NCBI GenBank assembly: GCA_025667525.1
Contig: CM046875.1
Location: forward strand, 121,200,340-121,264,339
DNA: 64,000 nucleotides
Origin: Glebionis coronaria
Taxonomy: Eukaryota; Streptophyta; Magnoliopsida; Asterales; Asteraceae
Reading direction: 5' to 3'
Shown: in pieces, positions 45,191 to 56,820 of the stretch
Layout: each line of letters begins with the position of its first letter
Numbering within the stretch: position 1 is the first letter of the stretch
Made by a program: the position numbers and the translations under genes
The notes under the pieces: generated by a model
Seen by the model: only the letters and a program-made list of their open reading frames with translations
Told to the model about the DNA's origin: nothing
Databases searched by the model: none

Positions 45191-47892
45191 AACAACTAAC
45201 AGTTTGGTCATTTCAATCCCAAACACCCCTGCATCAGCAGGTGTTAAAGCAACAATAGGTACCAGCAGATACGAAAGGTCAATGGTGATAAAACCAACGT
45301 TACGACAGCATGTATTGCGGCTTATTACTAACCAAAATCTACAACGAACACTACAATAATAACTAAATGACGAACACTACAAACACAAGACTACAAAAAA
45401 CAACTACAAATTAAGAGAAAACAACTACGAGATGCGAAGAAAAAGTACTACAAACTATCATTCCAACTATTTTACCACCTCTAACCCACTGATTGTTCTC
45501 GAGGGCAACAAGCTCGCGCTTAAACTAAATTAAATAACCTACACTCTTATACCTACATTACAACTTTAAAACCACTATATCATAAGACTCAGACCCCTAT
45601 AGCCAATTTTGTTAACCAACAAGCGATGATTAAAGGTCACTAACTCCTAAAAGCAACTCGTTATATAGTGTGTTGCAGTCTACAATCTATAAGCTCGTCT
45701 ATTCCAAACTATTCAGCAGATTCAAACCTAAGTGCAGACATATAAACTAGGCAATTCTAACACTAGTTTCAAAACACGCAATAAACTATAAACACTATGA
45801 TAAGCTGCAATAAAGTAAAACGGATAAAGAAAATAGCATGGAAAGTTAATAAGCAATTAAAATGAGAAGGAGTTAAGACAAATTAAATAGGCAGAAAGCG
45901 AAGCAAATAATCTTAATGATAAGCACTAGCAGATTATAGACAATAAACTTTTTAAAAAAAAGGGAAATGACTCACTTTAGATCCAAGCTTTGAGCGATAA
46001 TCTATCAACCAAGCACCTCAACCTCAATCTTTTTTAAGTTTATCAAACACCATAAGCTTCTATTGCTTATACCACAGCTTACTCACCCCAAACCCAAAGA
46101 TATCTTCAAACCAAACAACTACAACTAGGAGACTTTAACCAACAGCTTCAATACAATCAACCACCAAACAAAAACCTTCTTGATAAGCTGGATGTCAATC
46201 AGCTTATTCAACAAGATGATTAAACAGTAGATGAACAGTGAACTTGCAACAGTGATCCGATGAACGGTACCCAAACTAGCAGAATACTACTTTTTTTATC
46301 TCTTTCGAAACCACATCAACACAATAATAAAAAAAATTAATGTCTTCTCTCTCTCTATTTTTTTTCGTGACTCAAAACCAATCAGCATACTCTAGACTTT
46401 CGGCAGCAATGCAACACCACAAAATCACTTTTTTTTTCTTTCGGTACACAGTAACAAAAAAAATTAAGAACAACAAACTCTTTATTTTTCTTCGAATCAA
46501 TACAATCACACTTTTTTTTCAGGACACAGTAACAACTCTTGCAAACACCCCTTTTTTCCTCTTCAAACAAACTTTTTAAACTCAAACATTAAACTTGAAA
46601 CAAACCTTTAAAAATAAATGTGACTGAAAATTAAAGTGTGCAGAAAATTAAATTGCAATGTAAATTAAATGGAACTCAATTATCATTAATAAAATTCGTA
46701 TCAAATTACAAAATTATGAAAAATGAAAAATTGGAACTAACTTAAATTAAATTCAGGAAAATAAATGGAACAAAGTATTCTCTCAATCGCAAGGCTTTTA
46801 AATTGCTATAAATACTCTATAAAAAAGGTTTACACATTGAGAAAAAAACTGGAACAAGAAATCTGCTACTACATTCTACCTTATTTATACTACTTGTGAG
46901 GATCACATACATAAACCCTAGAACGAATTAAATCCCTAAATTACCCTTAATAGAATATCAGAATATGCTATGTAGATCCCTAGATTTTGAACTTGGTCTT
47001 TGGTGCCATGTGATGTTGCCAAGGTACTTGTTGATCTAAGAACGTTCATCTTGAATTGGAGAGCACGAAATCCATCATATTCGTCCATTTGGTCAAGTAT
47101 TCTGCAAATCTTTGTCTTCTTCTGGTGAACCTGTGAATATGAGATGTCCAATTGGGGTCCATAAGCTGAGCTGGATGTAGACGAGCACATGGGTCTTGTT
47201 CCTTGTGGTGGTTAACCTTCATTTGCTCAAACAATAATAGAAAACCCTTTGAATTGATTATTTGGGTTCTAGGATGATTAAGAATGATGAATGTTTAATC
47301 CATTATAGGAAATGGATAATTGTTTCCCCACGTTGTTTTTTTTGTTGCCATTTAAAACGTAAGTAACTGTTTAAACTTTGTAAACTTGGCAATTTGTATC
47401 CCCCATGCTAGTTACCTTTAGTACTTGATATTTTGCACTGCTGGTCCTTCCGTTATCCTATAGTTAATCCTTATGGCATTACACTGTTAGTCCTTTTGTT
47501 GACAAACTTTGATATAAGGACTAAATATGACATTCTTTAAACTTGGAGGGCTGAATTTGGACATTCTTCAAACTTTAGGTATTTTTCTTGTACAAATTGA
47601 TTCTTCAAGGACCAAATGTGACAAGTCTTAAAAGTTGAGGGACCAAACTTGTAGTTCTTTAATTCTTCAAGGGTATTTTTGGAAAATCGATGCTCGGGTC
47701 CGGTTCTTTTTGTGGCTTCGTTTCCCGTGTTCGCTTTTGCTTGATTCCTTTGATCTTTTGTTGAATTCACGATATCCGTACCTAAAATATACAATGAACA
47801 AACACAAGCATATTTTGGGGTATTTTAATGATACTTTAAGCGTTTTATGCCCGATTTGGACGATGAGACTATGTATAATTGCAGTCTCATCA

Positions 47893-49223
47893 CTCCCCCA
47901 TACTAAACCATTGTCGTGCCCTCACGCAATGCTAGAATTAAGTATCGTAGCACTTCCAATATTCATTTTTATGTGACATTTATTCAAGACATAAATTTAA
48001 ATAAACTACTACACGTGTGTTTAGACATAATGTATTGTTTTCATCACGATTAAGTGACTTTTAGGGTCAAATAATAAGAACACGTGAATGCCTCATAGAG
48101 ATAAGTTCGTCATCCTCGATTTTCACTTGATTCCATGCTAAGCGTGTAACGAGATCATTGTTATTATAAGTTAGCAACACAATCATATCTCATGAGTGTT
48201 AATTATACACCTAAACTCCCTTATTCCTACTTGGTATCTCTTATATTTTATTTTGTCTTAATGATCACGAAGATGCATCATTAACTTATGCGTGAATAGA
48301 GATTAGGTCTAAAAATAGAGTCTTAACGGTGTAACCAAAATCATTAAATTAATAATTCACCCTAATAGACAACGATGTCAAAAAATTAAGTCAAGAAGAA
48401 GGATCGATAAACACGATTTTAGAACGGTTTTGAACATGAGACTTATTACCATGACTTTTATTATCCTCCATCATTGGTGGTTTTATTATCATGGTTGACC
48501 TCCATATTTTATTCAACTTCGCCATGAAGCTTTTATTATGACTTTGGTCTTGCCCTTGTCTTTTATTATCCGCCATCATGGATGGTTTAATTATGACTTG
48601 ACGTATATCCTCACGCTAAAGCGAATTTTGGATCTTTAAGGATTCAAAGATTAAGGCTTAATCACTTTCATTTTTGCATAGATTTTTCGGCCTTGTGAGC
48701 TTAAAATTTTTGCTTGATTTAGGTGAGCACTTGAAATCTTATTATCGGGTGAAGCCTTTGATTATTCGGGTTGCCAATACTTCAAAACCGTGAAGCTGGC
48801 GATACCTTAATGTTTTCCCAATATAATTACATGGAAGCTACTAAAACAAATTAGAAACCAACAATAGTGACTAAACCGCTAAATCAATATTTATTAAAGA
48901 TTTATTATATAAAAGCGTGGGGAGAATAAGCTAATAATTACTACACATGAGATCGTGAACGATTACGAGACTTATAAATAACTCTATCATTTCTCGTCCT
49001 CATTTAAGAGACTTAGCCTAAAAAGTTAGGGAATCGAAGCTAAATTCTCAACACGCACGGTCGAGTCAAAAATTACTCTTATTCTCACCATCGGAAAACC
49101 TACATTCGTGTCTTAAACACTTATGAAAAATACGAAATTTTTTAAAATTTGGCCATTTTTAGCCTTATTTTGCATAAAAACGATAACAAAACGATGAAAT
49201 TTGGATTGCGTGGTGACGTGGGG
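47893..49223 (-). other. Element D interior, 3' part
   Basis: It starts at the polypurine tract (minus strand AGTATGGGGGAG, 47903-47893). It holds no long frame. Around 48434-48600 a TTTTATTATCxxCCATCATxG phrase recurs (48460-48485, 48573-48595). No reverse transcriptase, integrase or protease motif was found, so D's pol is missing here. Confidence 0.6.
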
Positions 49224-49611
49224 TGTAGGAATGATTCACACGACTTATAAGAATAAGAAATATAGATGAATAAGATCAAGATTAAAACTAAGAATGGAAT
49301 ATTAGATTAGATGAAGAAGAGTTAGAAAGATACAAGGTAGATGATTCTAGTGAGAGAAACTAAGGAGAGTTTCTCTCTCTAAAACAAGAAGAAGAGAAAA
49401 GATACAATGGGAGACACACACACAAATGAGGATGGTTATGCCTTTTATACTAAGGCTTACATGAATAGGAGGCCTTCCTCATTTGTGTGTTCGGGACTAA
49501 TTCCCGTTTCATGCATAATAATGACATAGAACTCTCGACACTGTTGAATAGCATTTTCCACGAGCTTCGCAACGGTATATTATATGACCATCACTTTAAA
49601 TACTTCTAACA
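49224..49611 (-). repeat. Element F 3' LTR (left)
   Basis: 388 bp, plus-strand start TGTAGGAATGATTC and end ACTTCTAACA. Confidence 0.9.
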
Positions 49612-49729
49612 ATCTCCCCCTAAGGGGTGGTCATATAATATGTGACTTCACTTCTTTGACCATCACTTTAAATACTTCTAACAATCTCCCCCTAAGTGGT
49701 GGTCATGTATTATGTGACTTCACTTCTTT
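49586..49729. repeat. 72-bp tandem duplication across the LTR/polypurine junction of F
   Basis: GACCATCACTTTAAATACTT through CACTTCTTT occurs at 49586-49657 and 49658-49729 with a few differences. Each copy includes the LTR end and the CTCCCCCTAAG polypurine complement, so F carries two consecutive LTR-edge/polypurine units. Confidence 0.9.
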
Positions 49730-52500
49730 GTTGTTGCAGACTTTGAAGCTCGTTGTCTTGAGAGTTCTTTCATCGATCCTTTCATGACTTGTGATCTTGG
49801 ATCTTTGATCTTTACCTTGACTTGATCTTGAAGCTTTGCCAGCTTGTGTTCTTGTGTCTTTCTCCACATACTCATGTTTTGTGTTGACTTGAAAGCTTGT
49901 AAACAATCTCCCTTGATCATCAGAGTAGCGGAAGTCTTTTTCTTTAGATGTTCTTGAGCTTTCTTCAATAATCCTGAATATGTGGCCTTGAATTGCGACT
50001 CTTGAGATAACGCCACCGTTTGCATTCCACTGGTTTCCCGTTATACAGTACGAATACTGTACCTGTGATCAGGTAAGTTCAAAGAACTTCCTTGACAGGA
50101 TTTCCAGCTGTGGTAGCCGTTCTCAATACTCGAATATATCGAAAGATAATTCAAAGTAAGGAGTGAATCATGCAGTTCCATTCTGTTGATTAAGTCGTCA
50201 ATTCACTTTCCTGGAACAAGTCTGAATCAATTAAGAATCAAACCATCGTTGCTTTCCAGTTAACACAAGTTTGATTCGTATAGAATCGCACAAGTTACCT
50301 ACCGCAGTGCTGTTTGATGATGACACTGGAAGGATTTCCATTCGTCACTGTAAATACTGAAAAGTATTACTCTGAATGTTCTGGCAAGATCATAAAGATA
50401 TTGCGTCGAGACCTGGAACGAGTTTGAATCAATTAAGAATCAAACCACTGTTGCTTTCCAGTTAACACAAGTTTGATTCGTATAGAATCGCACAAGTTAC
50501 CTACCGCAGTGCTGTTTGATGATGACACTGGAAGGATTTCCATTCGTCACTGTAAATACTGAAAAGTATTACTCTGAATGTTCTGGCAAGATCATAAAGA
50601 TATTGCGTCGAGACCTGGAACGAGTTTGAATCAATTATGAATCAAACCACTGTTGCTTTCCAGTTAACATATGTTTAATTCAAGTGAATCTTACATATGA
50701 CCTACCGCAGTGCTGTTTGATGTTAACACTGGAAGGATTTCCATTCATCACTGTGAATACTAAAGAGTATCACTCTGAATGTTCTAGCAATACCACAAGG
50801 ATAGAGCGTAGGACTCTGTAAATCATCGCTTGTGTTCTAATGATGAACAACAATTGATCTATGGAATAAGTGTCCTAATGAGATTTTTTTGATGACTCTC
50901 GTTGGCTCTAGACTCTATAAGTGCACGTTTATTTGGTGATCGGAGGCTGGAGCAGACTGCCACCTATTCAATATCTACTATCTCGGAGTGAGAAAGTTGA
51001 TAGAAATGAGTTGAACTCCGTGACAATAAAACAAACTTCTTTTGAGAGAAGCTTGAGTAGGCTGGGAAGGGTTGTGCATTGCATCACTGGGTCCATGATG
51101 CTTTGTCTTCAGTATCAGAAATCATCAAAGTGATTCTGATAATAGATGTATTGACCCGGTTTCTGCCTAAGTTGTATGGAGGGCTTCTTTCTTTACACCC
51201 TTTATCCTTATATTTCTTTTTCATTCTTCAACCCCTTCAATGCTTACCAAGACGTCATAACTAGCACCTTGTTGTGATTGTTCCAGTGCTAGCTTAAGTC
51301 ATTAGTCGGCATTATTCCCATACACTCAACTACTCCATCTTTCCTAAGGACTTCTAAGTTCTAATGGATTGTCCCTGGGAAAATCCCTCCGGTTCTGGTT
51401 GGATCATAGGACGAATACCTAACCACCTTTTGACACCAATACCATCGTGAATTTATGTGTTGAAGGGTATAGATATCGTAACCAGAAAAATCATTTGAAA
51501 AATCATTTGAAAGTTTTCTATATCACCAAAAACGCTCCCCCTACATATGTGCATCATAAAAATGAGAGATTTTTGCACATATTAGGAAGAGAAAGAACTT
51601 ATATCAAAGATCTTATCCAAGACAACATATTTTAATCACTATTCTCCCCCTCAAAAATTGTATGAAATTGAAATTTTTGTGAAATTAGTGATGAAACATG
51701 GAGAGAATAATGTGTCATGAAACTTTGGAACAAATGTTTATGAAATCATTATACTCCCCCTCGAAAAGAGATTCTATTTAAATAGAGGAGTATATGAGCA
51801 CATTGTTTTGAAATACTTTGAAAAATTGTGCTCAAAAGTCCGAGAAAAAGTGTGTTCATGAGCTTAAAACTTTGAATGTTTTGATATAAGCTCATGACCG
51901 AGAAAAATGAATTTCTCGTTGTTGAGGATAAGTCAAAGACTTTCCTTTATTTAGGGACCGGGTTATAGTCTGACATGTGACTATAAGCCATGATGTTGAG
52001 CTCAAAACGTTGAATGTTTTGTGACAAGCTCAACCCGAGATAGATGGCTCTACCCGTTGTTAGGATACGTTATCTTTAAAGATACACTCGCCTTTATTTG
52101 AAGTTCGAGTTACAGTCTGACATTTAACTGTAAGTCGTTTACATGAGTTTAAAACATGGAATGTTTTTATCGGAAGCTCATGACCGAGAAAGTTTTATTT
52201 TCTCGTTGTTAAGGATAAGTTATCATCCGTGATCAACTTTCCTTTCTTTGAGGCACGAGTCACAATCTGAGGTAACTGCAAATCATAGGAAAAAAAAGGG
52301 AAATGACATGTTTTGAAAAACATTTGAACTTTCATTCGAGCTTTATGTACACACCCGTGTCGTTATTGAGCGACATTTCTAGGCACGTCCATATTATCGA
52401 AACTGAAAGACATGTCGAGAAGAATATTTTTGGTATTTTTGAAAGATTTTTTCGTTTTTTGTTTTGTTTTTATAGGTTTTATATTTTTGTATTTTGATTT
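49730..52500 (-). other. Element F 3' region, no gene; three 202-bp repeats
   Basis: Downstream of the F ORF in its own sense. Three tandem units of 202 bp start CTGGAACxAGTxTGAATCAA at 50211, 50413 and 50615; the first two are nearly identical, the third more diverged and ending near 50812. A second purine-tract-like stretch is seen as TTCTCCCCCTC near 51642. Related passages with CTCATGACCGAGAAA recur near 51890 and 52175. No reading frame of interest. Confidence 0.75.
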
Positions 52501-55500
52501 TCAATGTTTTTTAAAATAATCCAAAATAGACCTTTGTACAGCAGAAGAGGGTGATGTTGTATGTACAGAATTGGAACCCTTTGAAGAAATGGATTCAGAA
52601 TCCGCTGAAGTACCTGCAATGACAGAAGAAGAATTTGCACAAATACTAGCGTTAGGAGTAACAAATGCATTTTCTACATTCAAGACACTCGCATTAGTGC
52701 TGGAGCAGGTGTCATCACTCTTCTTGATGGGAATCCACTTAAGACCGACTTCCTTAAAGATCCTACCCGTGGGTTTCCACTGAAGACTAGATCGAGGATT
52801 AGTGTTCTCTTGCACAGCGGAAGACTTCTTTGGAGAGAAACTAGATCCTGCATTGATCCGCCTTGAGGATTTATTGTCATTGCTTTTCTTTGTGACGGGT
52901 GGGAATCTCCTTGTTGGCTTATGGGATTCTCCATTCTTTCTCTGTGTGAAAGCACGAGAGTTTACCTCATAGAGGTATTGCAGAATGCAATGAGCATGAT
53001 TTCCATGGTGAATGCCCTTTTTGCACGTGGGGCATACAGGGAGTTTGGGATTCTCGAAAGGTCTTGTGTACCTAGGGTTTGCTGACCGTTCAGGCACTAT
53101 GTTCGAAACACGGTTACGCATTGGTGATTGCCAATTCCTAGGTTGTTGGGAAGGGGTCCTAGGTTTTGGTTGATTACCATTAGGTGTGTGTTGAACTCTA
53201 GTGGTTGTTGGTTTACTATGTTTTGAATACACATGGTTTACTTTCGGAATGTTCCCTTTTTGCTTACCATCCCCTAGGTTTTTGGTTTGACCAACGTCAT
53301 TTGAACCATTAGATTCCTTTGTGGGCGTGAGAGTCACACACTTGGGAGTACTCTTAGGAGTAGTGCAGGGTGCATTCACAGAGTTGTGTTTAGCAAGAGT
53401 GGGTTTTCTAAATGGAGGAACATAGAGTGAGATGGCTGGTTTTGGTACAGTCGATGGCACATCGGTATTAGGAGGTAACCTAGAAACATTAGAAGGCGGT
53501 TTTCCTAAGATAGATGGCTTTGGTACTTTGTACGCATTGGGTTGTCTAAAAACTGATTTTACAACCTTAGCTTCCACAGTTTTCCCACCCATCTTTCCAA
53601 CAAGTTTCTGCAACTCAGCAATCGCGATGTCTTTGTCTTGCAACTGAGCTTTCAGATCAGAAATATCCTTACTCTTTTCATTCAATTCACGAAATGATTC
53701 AGAGAGTTTTACTTGTAAATTATTGTCATCAGGAACTTTTCCAACTTTGGTTTGCAAAGCAAGTTCAAGAGAATGACAATGTTTCTGAAGAAAATCATAT
53801 CGGTGTTGAAGAGTCGTGAACTCTTTTTGATTAACATTTGTTGAAGGATCACTGTCGCGACATTCACCTCCTAACTGAGCTCGTAGCTGTTCGATTGTTT
53901 GTTGCAGTTCATTGTAAGCTTTATCATACGAGAGTTTGTCATCCTTACATTCATCACATTTTTTGACATATTTATTCCAAAGATCGTTGAATTCGTTGTC
54001 CTTTTTGATGACATAAGACTCCATTTTCTCTTTTGTACGATCAAGCTCATTTTGGAGGGTTTCATTGTCTGACACAGAGATGTTTACCGCAACGGGGTTA
54101 CTATCAACACTATCACCACTGTCACTTGATTTCGAGAGACATGCGAGGTCGCTTTCCAAAACTTTAATTCTATCAAGAGATTCATCTGCCTCCTTCGCCA
54201 AAGATTTGAAGTCTTCAACAAATTTGGCTAGTTCTTTTAGAAAAGCGTTCTCAAGATTGCCTATCCTCGCATCAACTTGATTAATAATCGGATTGATTTC
54301 TGTATGAAGCACTTTTTGTAACTCGACATGAACGGGTGATGTAAAGTTTCCTCCAGTCATTTTGGCGTTAACAACCCGTTTGAGAATGACAAAATTATCT
54401 TTGAGCTCGTTAAGAAATCGTCGTGCAACACTCGGTTTAGGAGGATCCTCTGTCAATTCCTCACTAGGTAGCAAAAGCAATTCGGTACTAGTTTTAGATC
54501 GAACAAAAACCGTTGGAGGATTAACTTTTGGATAGTAAACAGGTGTCACTTCTTTATCAAGCTTTTTCATTCTTAAACGAGTTTCTTCAGCAAGTTCAGT
54601 AGTTTCCTCAGAATCATGCACACTAGGAGGATCATGCTCATCAGACAAGAGCACACTACCATTATATAAGGTTTCATTTGTGGCCTGAACTTGCTTAAGG
54701 TATCCTGGATTAGGAGGAAGGGGACAACCTAAGGCCAATTTGTATCGAGTGTAGTTTATCTCATTCACTTTTGGTGCGAGCATATTTATTGTTTGCATAG
54801 TTTGGCCACGTTTTACCAAAAGGTTGTCTAATTCCCTAATCCTATCCTGAGCTTTGCAAAAATCCTCAAGAAGCCCATCTTCTCGAATTTTGAAATTATG
54901 TTTCAGCTTTTTTCGTTCTTCTTTTAACTCCAAAATGGTAGATTTTTCAGTTGAAAGCTGTTTGTTAAGAGATGTGATTTCATCATTCAATTCGCTTATC
55001 TTTTTAGCACTACTCAAATGTAAGGCATTTAATTTCTTAGTGGTGCATTTTTCTTGATAAACCGATGTAGCATGGGCTTGTTCAAGTTCCTTGATTTTAG
55101 CATGATGAATCTCAAAACTTTTCTCCCGTTCCTTATATCCCGCAAGCTCAGTGGTCAATTTGGCATTAGTTTCTCTGAACTTATTATTAACCACATTCGC
55201 ATGAGCAACATCCTTGGCAAGCTTATCAAATAATGATTTATAATACGCATGCGTCTCATCAGGAAGGGTTGTAGGTTGGGCAACTTGATCCCCACTAAGG
55301 TTCACAATGGGTGCATTAGAAATAATATTGCTATTATTCGTTTGAACCCCGTGTGTCTCAGTGGAAGGCTCAAGTGACTCAGTATACTCTTCCTCCTGAT
55401 TAGACATATTATATAACTCATTAGCATTGAGACGTGGGTGTACCTCAGAGGAACCGTCTGAATCATACACAGGAGCTCTGTCAGGTTGAACTACCGATGT

Positions 55501-55734
55501 GGATGATTGTTGCGAATTAGCCATCAAGATGGAGTCGGGAGTCACCTCTTCTGCCTCATCATATGCTGCTGCAGATGCCATGATATCAAACTCTTCAGCT
55601 AGAAGTGGAATTCCTGCTTCTTCCTTTTGTGCTATAAGAAGCTGAGACTGGAGATAGGCAACATTCCTCTTCTTTCTTACATGTCTATCACGATGCTCAA
55701 AACCCGCAGCATCACTATCTTGTTGATAACTCAT
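52501..55734 (-). CDS. Gag-linker-like coiled-coil protein of element F (1077 aa) with C-terminal PIP-box
   Basis: The frame is fully open. From memory it corresponds to the long segment between the zinc knuckle and protease in copia Gag-Pol proteins of the daisy family (AYLQSQLLIAQKEEAGI, VYDSDGSSEV, SSAKKISELNDEITSLNKQL, WNKYVKKCDECKDDKLSYDK). The UBN2 capsid domain and CCHC knuckle normally upstream are missing, and no protease follows. Residues about 165-320 and 495-720 are heptad-rich coiled coils. A cysteine/histidine cluster CPTCKKGIHHGNHAHC lies near 900 and a WKPTGRIF motif near 983. The last residues, AVQRSILDYFKKH, fit the PCNA-interacting consensus Q-x-x-I-x-x-Y-F (Q at 1067) followed by basic residues. 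Residues 129-132 (GVQT) resemble a dynein light-chain LC8 site. It is likely a structural or host-interacting protein acting with Gag and Pol supplied in trans. Confidence 0.8.
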   Translation of the reverse strand: MSYQQDSDAAGFEHRDRHVRKKRNVAYLQSQLLIAQKEEAGIPLLAEEFDIMASAAAYDEAEEVTPDSILMANSQQSSTSVVQPDRAPVYDSDGSSEVHPRLNANELYNMSNQEEEYTESLEPSTETHGVQTNNSNIISNAPIVNLSGDQVAQPTTLPDETHAYYKSLFDKLAKDVAHANVVNNKFRETNAKLTTELAGYKEREKSFEIHHAKIKELEQAHATSVYQEKCTTKKLNALHLSSAKKISELNDEITSLNKQLSTEKSTILELKEERKKLKHNFKIREDGLLEDFCKAQDRIRELDNLLVKRGQTMQTINMLAPKVNEINYTRYKLALGCPLPPNPGYLKQVQATNETLYNGSVLLSDEHDPPSVHDSEETTELAEETRLRMKKLDKEVTPVYYPKVNPPTVFVRSKTSTELLLLPSEELTEDPPKPSVARRFLNELKDNFVILKRVVNAKMTGGNFTSPVHVELQKVLHTEINPIINQVDARIGNLENAFLKELAKFVEDFKSLAKEADESLDRIKVLESDLACLSKSSDSGDSVDSNPVAVNISVSDNETLQNELDRTKEKMESYVIKKDNEFNDLWNKYVKKCDECKDDKLSYDKAYNELQQTIEQLRAQLGGECRDSDPSTNVNQKEFTTLQHRYDFLQKHCHSLELALQTKVGKVPDDNNLQVKLSESFRELNEKSKDISDLKAQLQDKDIAIAELQKLVGKMGGKTVEAKVVKSVFRQPNAYKVPKPSILGKPPSNVSRLPPNTDVPSTVPKPAISLYVPPFRKPTLAKHNSVNAPCTTPKSTPKCVTLTPTKESNGSNDVGQTKNLGDGKQKGNIPKVNHVYSKHSKPTTTRVQHTPNGNQPKPRTPSQQPRNWQSPMRNRVSNIVPERSANPRYTRPFENPKLPVCPTCKKGIHHGNHAHCILQYLYEVNSRAFTQRKNGESHKPTRRFPPVTKKSNDNKSSRRINAGSSFSPKKSSAVQENTNPRSSLQWKPTGRIFKEVGLKWIPIKKSDDTCSSTNASVLNVENAFVTPNASICANSSSVIAGTSADSESISSKGSNSVHTTSPSSAVQRSILDYFKKH

Positions 55735-56128
55735 AGTAGAAGTCGTGTGAAAAACAGGATCTCAATTCGTAGAAAGCGTGTGTTGGGGTGTCAACAAAAT
55801 CAAAGTTTGCCAAAATTTTCCAACCCGACAAAAAAATTCCTCAGTCTGACAAAACGGTAATCCGAAAAAATTTTGAAACACTAAAATGTGAAATCGAGTT
55901 AGAAATAGCCAATAACTAGTAGGGAAAACACTTGAAAAAAAATGAAATTTTTAATAAAAATAAAACCTAAAAATTTGAAATTTGGCCTAAAAATTTGAAT
56001 TTTGGTCCGAAAATTTGAATTTTTGGTCGAAAATTTTTTCGCATAGCCAAAATTTGAAATTGAAGCTTAAATGGCCTAAAAATGGTCTAGGAAAAATTAA
56101 ATTTTACTATGGTTTTCCCGCCAAAAAA

Positions 56129-56169
<41 letters not shown>

Positions 56170-56820
56170 ATCTTCGTGAAAAGTATGTTCCGAGACTAGT
56201 CTAGATAGTGGCTAAGTCTAAAAATTACTCAAACAGAATTTCCATCGGAATGTTGATCGGAATGATCCATCGAATGTCCCTCTATCGGAATGTGCAGATC
56301 GGAATCCTAGATCGGAATGTGTAGATCGAAATCCTAGATCGGAATGTGTTGATCGGAATCCTAGATCGGAATGTGCTTCTATCGGAATGTCTTACTATCG
56401 GAATCCTAGATCGCAATGATGACCTGTCGGAATGCTTAGATCGGAATGTTCAGATCGGAATGTGGCTAAAATCAATTTGGCAGAGTAACGTCTCAAAGTT
56501 CCTTAAAACCCGTCGGAATCCCAGATCGCAAAGAACGATCGGAATGTCCAGATCGGAATAAGGTATCGAAATCTGTAGATCGCAAAGTAGAACCTAGAGG
56601 TTATTGCGATCTGGCCACACTCCCTTTGTACTTTCCGATGGTGAAACTTGCAAGAATTTCGGAAAGATGAAAAAACAAGAAATTTCTCAACTTTTGATCC
56701 AAAAGACTTGTTTTTAAGCCAAAACCAAGATGACCAAATCACTATTACACGATTAAGGAAGGTATACGACTTGAAGAACACCAACGAGCTATCCACGAAT
56801 CCTTGGCGAATGATACCACT
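55735..56820 (-). other. Element F leader with ATCGGAAT minisatellite
   Basis: Between the primer site (56818-56801) and the ORF start. It contains a 37-base T run on the plus strand (56132-56168) and, at about 56240-56590, some twenty copies of GATCGGAAT(GT/CC) and close variants at irregular 8-25 base spacing. No ORF. Confidence 0.8.
56240..56590. repeat. Dispersed ATCGGAAT motif array
   Basis: The octamer ATCGGAAT or one-base variants (ATCGCAAT, ATCGAAAT) recurs about twenty times in 350 bases, mostly as alternating AGATCGGAATGTG and AGATCGGAATCCT. On the element's sense strand it reads ATTCCGAT. Units differ in spacing, so it is not a simple tandem repeat. Confidence 0.85.

Larger units (their letters stand above)
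34021..47892 (-). repeat. Element D left (3') LTR, interrupted by element E
   Basis: The outer parts, 34021-34808 and 44794-47892, match 60193-60972 and 60973-63989. Without E and its duplication this LTR is about 3.89 kb, roughly 90 bases longer than the right one because of an extra segment near 45000-45090. Substitutions and small indels are frequent, so D is clearly older than E or F. Confidence 0.88.

Noticed and set aside
46936..47794. Short minus-strand ORFs of 84-85 codons conserved between 46936-47794 and 63034-63891
   Set aside because: They lie in the two LTR copies of element D, so similarity is expected from repeat identity. Amino-acid changes are as frequent as silent ones and no motif is seen.
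52501..55734. Host coiled-coil (myosin-like) gene
   Set aside because: It lies between matching LTRs with a primer site and polypurine tract in the right orientation and resembles retroelement Gag linkers, so it belongs to element F.
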